A stretch of 36,307 bases of DNA from Deltaproteobacteria bacterium (GTDB lineage Bacteria; Myxococcota_A; UBA9160; SZUA-336): the NCBI GenBank assembly GCA_029261925.1, contig JAJDAJ010000085.1, positions 88,463 through 124,769 of the forward strand. Reading direction: 5' to 3'. This document shows positions 32,912-36,307 of the stretch, piece after piece. The notes under the pieces were generated by a model. That model was given only the letters and a program-made list of their open reading frames with translations, made no database searches and was not told where the DNA came from. A program made the position numbers and the translations under genes. Positions within the stretch are counted from its first letter, which is position 1, and the number at the start of each line of letters is the position of its first letter.

Positions 32912-34189
32912 ATGCTGCAGCCCGGCCTCCTCCGATCGGCCCTCCCGCTCCTGACCCTGCTGCTGGTCGCGATCACCCCGGTGGTGCGCGCGGATCTGGA
33001 GCTGGAGGCGACCGGCCAGGTCGAGTCGGTGCCGCAGCCGCCCGCCGCGCACTGGGCCTGGGCGGGAGATCCGGTGCTCGGACGCAGCGCGCTGGTCGAC
33101 CTCGACAGTGGCGCCATCCTCGGCAGCGTCGGGGCGACCGGCGGGATTCCCGCGCTGCTGCTCCCGCGCACGCGGCCCGAGGTCTACACGGTCCAGACGC
33201 ACCATGCGCGCGGCGATCACGGCGAGCGCACCGACGTGCTCGTGTTCTACGACGCGCGCCGGCTGCTGCCGATCGCCGAGGTCGTGATGCCGCCCAAGCG
33301 TGCGATTCTCGCCTTCGACACGGGCACGGCGGCGCTCTCGGACGACGAGCGCTTCGCGGCGGTGTTCAACCTGACCCCGGCCACGTCGCTGAGCATCGTC
33401 GACGTGCAGGAGCGGCGTCTGGCCGGCGAGATCTCCACGCCCGGGTGCAGCCTGGTCTACCCGGCGGGCCCGCAGCGCTTCGCCATGCTCTGCGGCAACG
33501 GTGCGCTGCTGCTGCTCGACCTCGACGCCGACGGCAACGTGCTGGACCGCGAGCGCAGCGCCCCGTTCTTCGACCCCGAGGCCGATCCCGTCACCGAGAA
33601 GGCCGTGCGCTGGGGCGCCACCTGGCTCTTCGTCTCCTTCGAGGGATACGTGCACCCGGTCGATCTGTCGGGTGCCGCGCCGCGCTTCGGCGAGCGCTGG
33701 TCGCTGCTGTCGGACGCGGACCGCGAGGCCTCGTGGCGTGTGGGCGGAAGCAAGCACCTGGCCGTGCACCAGGCCACGGGCCGCCTGTACTCGATCATGC
33801 ACCAGGGGGGGCCCGACACGCACAAGGACGCGGGCACCGAGATCTGGGTGTACGACCTGGCGGCGCGCCGGCGCGTGCAGCGCATCGAGGCCGCGGGACC
33901 GGGCCCGGTGCTGCTGGGCAGGCCGCTGGACACCCGGAACTGGATCTGGCCCTTCGACCGGCTCGCGAGCTGGCTGCTCGCCGGTCCCCCCACGCCGGTC
34001 GACGAGGTGCAGGTGACGCAGGACGCCGAGCCCCTGCTCGTGACCTCGGCCGCGGGTCCGTTCGGGCTGGTGGTTCACGACGCGCGCAGCGGCGCGTTCC
34101 TGCGCCGCGTGACGACCGGGAACATGGCGAACCTGGGACTGCTGGTGCCGGACGGCTGGGCCGGATCGGTGGACGGAGGCGCACGATGA
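32912..34189 (+). CDS. aauB: aralkylamine/methylamine dehydrogenase large (heavy) subunit
   Basis: A 425-residue exported beta-propeller protein. A signal peptide ends near ARA at about residue 27. The body matches the heavy subunit of tryptophylquinone amine dehydrogenases (AauB/MauB): LPRTRPEVYTVQTHHARGD, DDERFAAVFNLTPATSLSIVD, ISTPGCSLVYPAG, WVYDLAARRRVQRIE and a C-terminal TSAAGPFGLVVHDARSG. In the known enzyme it binds the quinone-bearing small subunit in the periplasm and shapes the substrate channel. The small-subunit gene begins inside its stop (ATGA), without the two or more maturation genes that usually lie between them. Family fairly sure; the split between aromatic amine and methylamine type is made on the small subunit. 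Confidence 0.88.
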   Translation: MLQPGLLRSALPLLTLLLVAITPVVRADLELEATGQVESVPQPPAAHWAWAGDPVLGRSALVDLDSGAILGSVGATGGIPALLLPRTRPEVYTVQTHHARGDHGERTDVLVFYDARRLLPIAEVVMPPKRAILAFDTGTAALSDDERFAAVFNLTPATSLSIVDVQERRLAGEISTPGCSLVYPAGPQRFAMLCGNGALLLLDLDADGNVLDRERSAPFFDPEADPVTEKAVRWGATWLFVSFEGYVHPVDLSGAAPRFGERWSLLSDADREASWRVGGSKHLAVHQATGRLYSIMHQGGPDTHKDAGTEIWVYDLAARRRVQRIEAAGPGPVLLGRPLDTRNWIWPFDRLASWLLAGPPTPVDEVQVTQDAEPLLVTSAAGPFGLVVHDARSGAFLRRVTTGNMANLGLLVPDGWAGSVDGGAR

Positions 34190-34656
34190 GTCACGCACGC
34201 TGGGCCGCGACGCTGGGGGCGGTGCTGATCGGCGGACTCGCGCTGGCGCTGCTGCCGCGCGAGGGCGGGGCGCCGCCTCCGGCGACGGGCGAGCCCGACC
34301 CGACCACGCCGGCAGGTGATCCCTCGAACGCGGAGTACTGGCGCTACTGCGCCATCGACGGCTTCCTGGCCGACTGCTGCGGGGGCACGCAGACCTCGTG
34401 CCCGCCGGGCACGGAGATGTCGGCGGTCACCTGGCTGGGCACCTGTACCAACCCGGCCGACGGCAAGGACTACGTGATCTCCTACAACGACTGCTGCGGC
34501 AAGGCGAGCTGCGGCAACTGCTTCGTCAAGCGAAACGAGGGCGAGCGCCCGGCCTACGTCACGCACCGGAACAACGACGTGGGCTGGTGCATGGGCACGG
34601 GAACCACGGCCTACAACTCGACCGTCGCGGTCGTGGTGGGGGTGGCCGGGCCGTGA
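34186..34656 (+). CDS. aauA: aralkylamine/methylamine dehydrogenase small (TTQ) subunit
   Basis: A 156-residue protein that would carry the tryptophan tryptophylquinone cofactor made from its own Trp83 (VTWLGTC) and Trp134 (VGWCM). Asp58 (AIDG), Asp102 (YNDCCGK), Tyr143 and Thr146 line up with the active-site residues Asp32, Asp76, Tyr119 and Thr122 of the Paracoccus enzyme. Motifs AIDGFL..CCGGTQT and NP.DGKDYVISYNDCCGK are closest to the aromatic-amine type (AauA). Only ten cysteines are present; the four at Paracoccus positions 23, 36, 88 and 121 are Ala49, Ala62, Val114 and Ser145. The N-terminus is a short membrane anchor or Sec signal without the twin-arginine motif of known members. ATG overlaps the previous stop. 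Confidence 0.9.
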   Translation: MSHARWAATLGAVLIGGLALALLPREGGAPPPATGEPDPTTPAGDPSNAEYWRYCAIDGFLADCCGGTQTSCPPGTEMSAVTWLGTCTNPADGKDYVISYNDCCGKASCGNCFVKRNEGERPAYVTHRNNDVGWCMGTGTTAYNSTVAVVVGVAGP

Positions 34657-35099
34657 GGCGAGCGCCGCGCCGGCTCCGCACGGGGGCGCTGGTGCTGGCC
34701 TGTGCCGGGCTCGCCGCCGTGCAGGCGCGCGCCAACACGCCCCACGTGGACTACATGCTCGAGTGCCAGGGCTGTCACCTGGCCGATGGCACGGGCTCCC
34801 CGGGAGCGGTGCCGTCGCTGCGCGACAGCGTCGGTCGCTTCGCCGCGGTCCCGGGCGGGCGCGCCTACCTGATCCGCGTGCCGGGGAGCGCGCAGTCGGG
34901 GCTCTCCGACGCCGAGCTGGCCGCGGTCCTGAACTGGATGATCCGCCGCTTCGGTCCGGCCGATGCCGCCGCGGAGCTCGTTCCCTTCAGCGCCGGGGAG
35001 GTCGCGGCGCACCGACCGCGTCCGTTGCTCGAGCTCGAGCCGCTGCGCGGGGAGCTGCTGCGCCGGATCGAGGCCGCGCGACGCCCGCCAGAGCCCTGA
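34653..35099 (+). CDS. periplasmic c-type cytochrome, likely electron acceptor of the amine dehydrogenase
   Basis: A 148-residue exported protein. Signal peptide: basic RRAPRRLR, hydrophobic core, cleavage after ARA at about residue 27. One haem-c site, CQGCH, is at residues 38-42. LRDSVGRFAAVPGGRAYLIRVPGSAQS is followed by a closing helix LAAVLNWMIRRFG; the sixth ligand may be the Met there. The GTG overlaps the stop of the small-subunit gene (GTGA), so all three genes are coupled. The aromatic amine dehydrogenase cluster of Alcaligenes also has a small monohaem cytochrome gene after the small subunit; an electron-carrier role is therefore likely. It is not MauG-like, which would need two haem sites. 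Confidence 0.85.
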   Translation: MRRAPRRLRTGALVLACAGLAAVQARANTPHVDYMLECQGCHLADGTGSPGAVPSLRDSVGRFAAVPGGRAYLIRVPGSAQSGLSDAELAAVLNWMIRRFGPADAAAELVPFSAGEVAAHRPRPLLELEPLRGELLRRIEAARRPPEP

Positions 35100-35101
35100 G
35101 T

Positions 35102-35962
35102 GTGCGGGGCGAGGCGTTCGACCGGCTGATCCTGCACGGCGCGAACGTCCGCAGCCTCGACGACGCCGGGACGGTCGCGGAGGCGATCGGCTTCGCCGGC
35201 GGCCGCGTGACGGCGCTCGGAGGTCTGGAGCAGGTACGCCGCGCCACACCGGGCGCCGCCGAGCGGGATCTCGGCGGGTGCAGCGTGTACCCCGGCTTCA
35301 TCGATGCACACCACCACTTCTGCTTCTCCGCGAGCTACGCGCACATGCCCGGTCTGCGCGATCATCGCGACGCCGGGCAGATCCTGGCGACCGTTGCGGC
35401 GCAGGTGGCGCGCACGCCGCCGGGCCAGTGGATCGTGATGGTCGGCTGGGACGAGATCGCGCTCGGCGGTGGCCCTGCGCCGACGCGCTTCGAGCTCGAC
35501 GAGGTGGCGCCCGATCACCCGGTGCTGCTGATCCACTTCTCGTACCACCAGGGCATCCTCAACAGCGCCGGCCTCGAGGCGGCCGGTCTGCTCGATCGCG
35601 GACCCGACCCGCCCGGTGGCATGCGCGGCCGCACGCGCGGGGGCGAGCTCGACGGCTCGGTGATCGAGCGCTGCTTCGGGCATGCCGAGGGCGTGGCGCG
35701 GCGAACGCTCGCGGAGCGCGACCGCGAGGGCTGGTTCGCCAACGCCAGCGGCTACCAGGACCGCGTGCTCGCGGCCGGCATCACCCACGTCTGCGACGCC
35801 GCGGTGCCGCCCGAGATGGAGGCCCTCCCACCTCGGGTGTGCTCGCGGAGCACCCCGGCCTCCACTTCGTCTTCGTGGAGTGCAACTGCAGCTGGATGCC
35901 GTGGGCGATGTCGACGCTCGACCACTACCACGCGGCCTTCCAGGGCTACGAGGACTGGGTGA
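35102..35962 (+). CDS. Amidohydro_3-type amidohydrolase, N-terminal half only (broken gene)
   Basis: Reads from a GTG two bases after the cytochrome stop. The first about 243 residues are a good amidohydrolase of the YtcJ-like type: an N-terminal beta strand FDRLILHGANVRSLDD, the metal motif GFIDAHHHF, then GQWIVMVGWDEIALGG, HPVLLIHFSYHQGILNSAGL and ITHVCDAAVPPEMEAL. After about 35827 this frame turns into Arg/Ser/Thr-rich nonsense and stops at 35962, while a different frame continues with the end of another enzyme family. Intact members have more than 500 residues, and the later metal ligands are missing here. So the product as read should not be active. Frame-shift, deletion or mis-assembly are the explanations. 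Confidence 0.7.
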   Translation: MRGEAFDRLILHGANVRSLDDAGTVAEAIGFAGGRVTALGGLEQVRRATPGAAERDLGGCSVYPGFIDAHHHFCFSASYAHMPGLRDHRDAGQILATVAAQVARTPPGQWIVMVGWDEIALGGGPAPTRFELDEVAPDHPVLLIHFSYHQGILNSAGLEAAGLLDRGPDPPGGMRGRTRGGELDGSVIERCFGHAEGVARRTLAERDREGWFANASGYQDRVLAAGITHVCDAAVPPEMEALPPRVCSRSTPASTSSSWSATAAGCRGRCRRSTTTTRPSRATRTG

Positions 35963-36243
35963 AGCCCCTGCTGCCGGAGCCGCCGAGCTCCTACCTGCGG
36001 CGTCAGGTCCACGCCACCTTCCAGGTCGACCAGGTCGCGGTGGCCAACGCGGATCACATCGGTACCGATGCGCTGCTCTGGGGCTCGGACTATCCCCACA
36101 TGGAGGGGACGTACCCGAACTCGCGCGAGGTCGTCGTGAAGCAGTTCGCCTCCCTGCAGCCGGCGCAGGCCGCAGCCATCGGCGGAGGTACTGCGGCACG
36201 GCTGTTCCACTTCGAGCCCGAAGTGCTGGCGACGCCCGTCTAG
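35827..36243 (+). pseudogene. orphan C-terminal part of a COG2159-type amidohydrolase
   Basis: In a different frame from the preceding fragment, about 138 codons encode the last third of an Amidohydro_2 enzyme: TSGVLAEHPGLHFVFVECN, MPWAMSTLDHYHAAFQ, PEPPSSYLRRQVHATFQVD and LLWGSDYPHMEGTYPNSREV with the late metal-binding Asp. It aligns with roughly residues 260-400 of the intact protein encoded at 7530-8741 (VFLESNGGWIVPWLERLDHH; WASDYPHPD). There is no N-terminal two-thirds and no good start; a GTG at 35839 is the nearest in-frame codon. It is joined to the unrelated N-terminal half at about 35825-35830. Confidence 0.75.
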
Positions 36244-36270
36244 CGGCTTGCGCCCTTCGCCCGGCTCGTC

Positions 36271-36307
36271 TCAGCCGTCGAGCAGCTGGACCAGCACGCC
36301 GTGCGCG
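36271..36307 (-). CDS. possible 3' end of a gene on the minus strand
   Basis: On the minus strand the last bases read A-H-G-V-L-V-Q-L-L-D-G-stop. This ending looks like that of VOC-superfamily proteins such as methylmalonyl-CoA epimerase, but eleven residues are too few to be sure. It would converge on the broken amidohydrolase. Confidence 0.3.
   Translation of the reverse strand, partial: AHGVLVQLLDG

Noticed and set aside
27968..34198. A continuous open frame of 2076 codons on the minus strand
   Set aside because: It runs opposite to the epimerase, MaoC and amine dehydrogenase genes and in another frame of the large membrane protein. It is Arg/Ala/Pro-rich and shows no family motifs; long shadow frames are expected at this GC content.
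34653..35099. The cytochrome after the small subunit as the cofactor-maturing enzyme MauG
   Set aside because: MauG is a dihaem protein of more than 300 residues; this one has a single CxxCH and 148 residues.

Overview
The DNA is very GC-rich and densely packed. Genes are separated by short gaps or by 4-base GTGA/ATGA overlaps, and GTG starts are common. It encodes lipoproteins, periplasmic c-type cytochromes and a sigma-54 activator, so the source is a Gram-negative bacterium. The mix (many amidohydrolases, SDR, MaoC, tryptophylquinone amine dehydrogenase, sigma-54 signalling) would suit a Myxococcota-, Desulfobacterota- or Binatota-like lineage, but the taxon cannot be fixed from this sequence alone. 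I see no rRNA, tRNA, CRISPR array, insertion sequence or phage gene, and no gene-free stretch longer than about 260 bases.

Layout. 1-8741 is a metabolic block: the 3' part of an alkaline-phosphatase-superfamily gene, a membrane protein, an SDR oxidoreductase, an N-acyl-D-amino-acid deacylase-type amidohydrolase, a lipoprotein, three consecutive ferredoxin-like barrel proteins (Dabb, NIPSNAP, NIPSNAP) and a COG2159-type amidohydrolase. 8888-10084 is a cation/proton antiporter. 10148-27119 is a stress and respiration island: two Hsp20 chaperones, a YbjN-like protein, a dicarboxylate/amino-acid symporter, a CBS-pair protein, a DUF1971 protein, three tandem-domain universal stress proteins, four c-type cytochromes, a kinase/AAA fusion, two small proteins, and finally a sensor kinase with a sigma-54 response regulator. 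27133-31188 is a 1351-residue membrane protein with an internal duplication. 31301-36243 holds an epimerase-like gene, a MaoC dehydratase, an aralkylamine/methylamine dehydrogenase pair with a cytochrome, and a broken amidohydrolase.

Main result. Six strong and two weaker -24/-12 (sigma-54) promoter elements, all with exact GG-N10-GC spacing, lie in front of the transcription units of the stress island. The only sigma-54 activator in view, an NtrC-type regulator, sits at the end of the island. It overlaps by 8 bases a hybrid histidine kinase whose first PAS domain keeps the haem-ligand histidine and neighbouring arginines of the oxygen sensor FixL. The controlled gene set (Usp, Hsp20, CBS pair, APH/AAA fusion) resembles the DosR hypoxia/dormancy regulon of Mycobacterium tuberculosis, built here with different regulators and with c-type cytochromes added. 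I infer an oxygen- or redox-responsive sigma-54 dormancy/respiration regulon.

Second result. The amine dehydrogenase genes lie directly adjacent, without the usual maturation genes between them. The small subunit has lost exactly the four cysteines that would form two of the six disulfides of the characterised enzyme. Genes outside the island instead tend to carry a TAGACT/TAGAAT -10-like hexamer close to the start codon.
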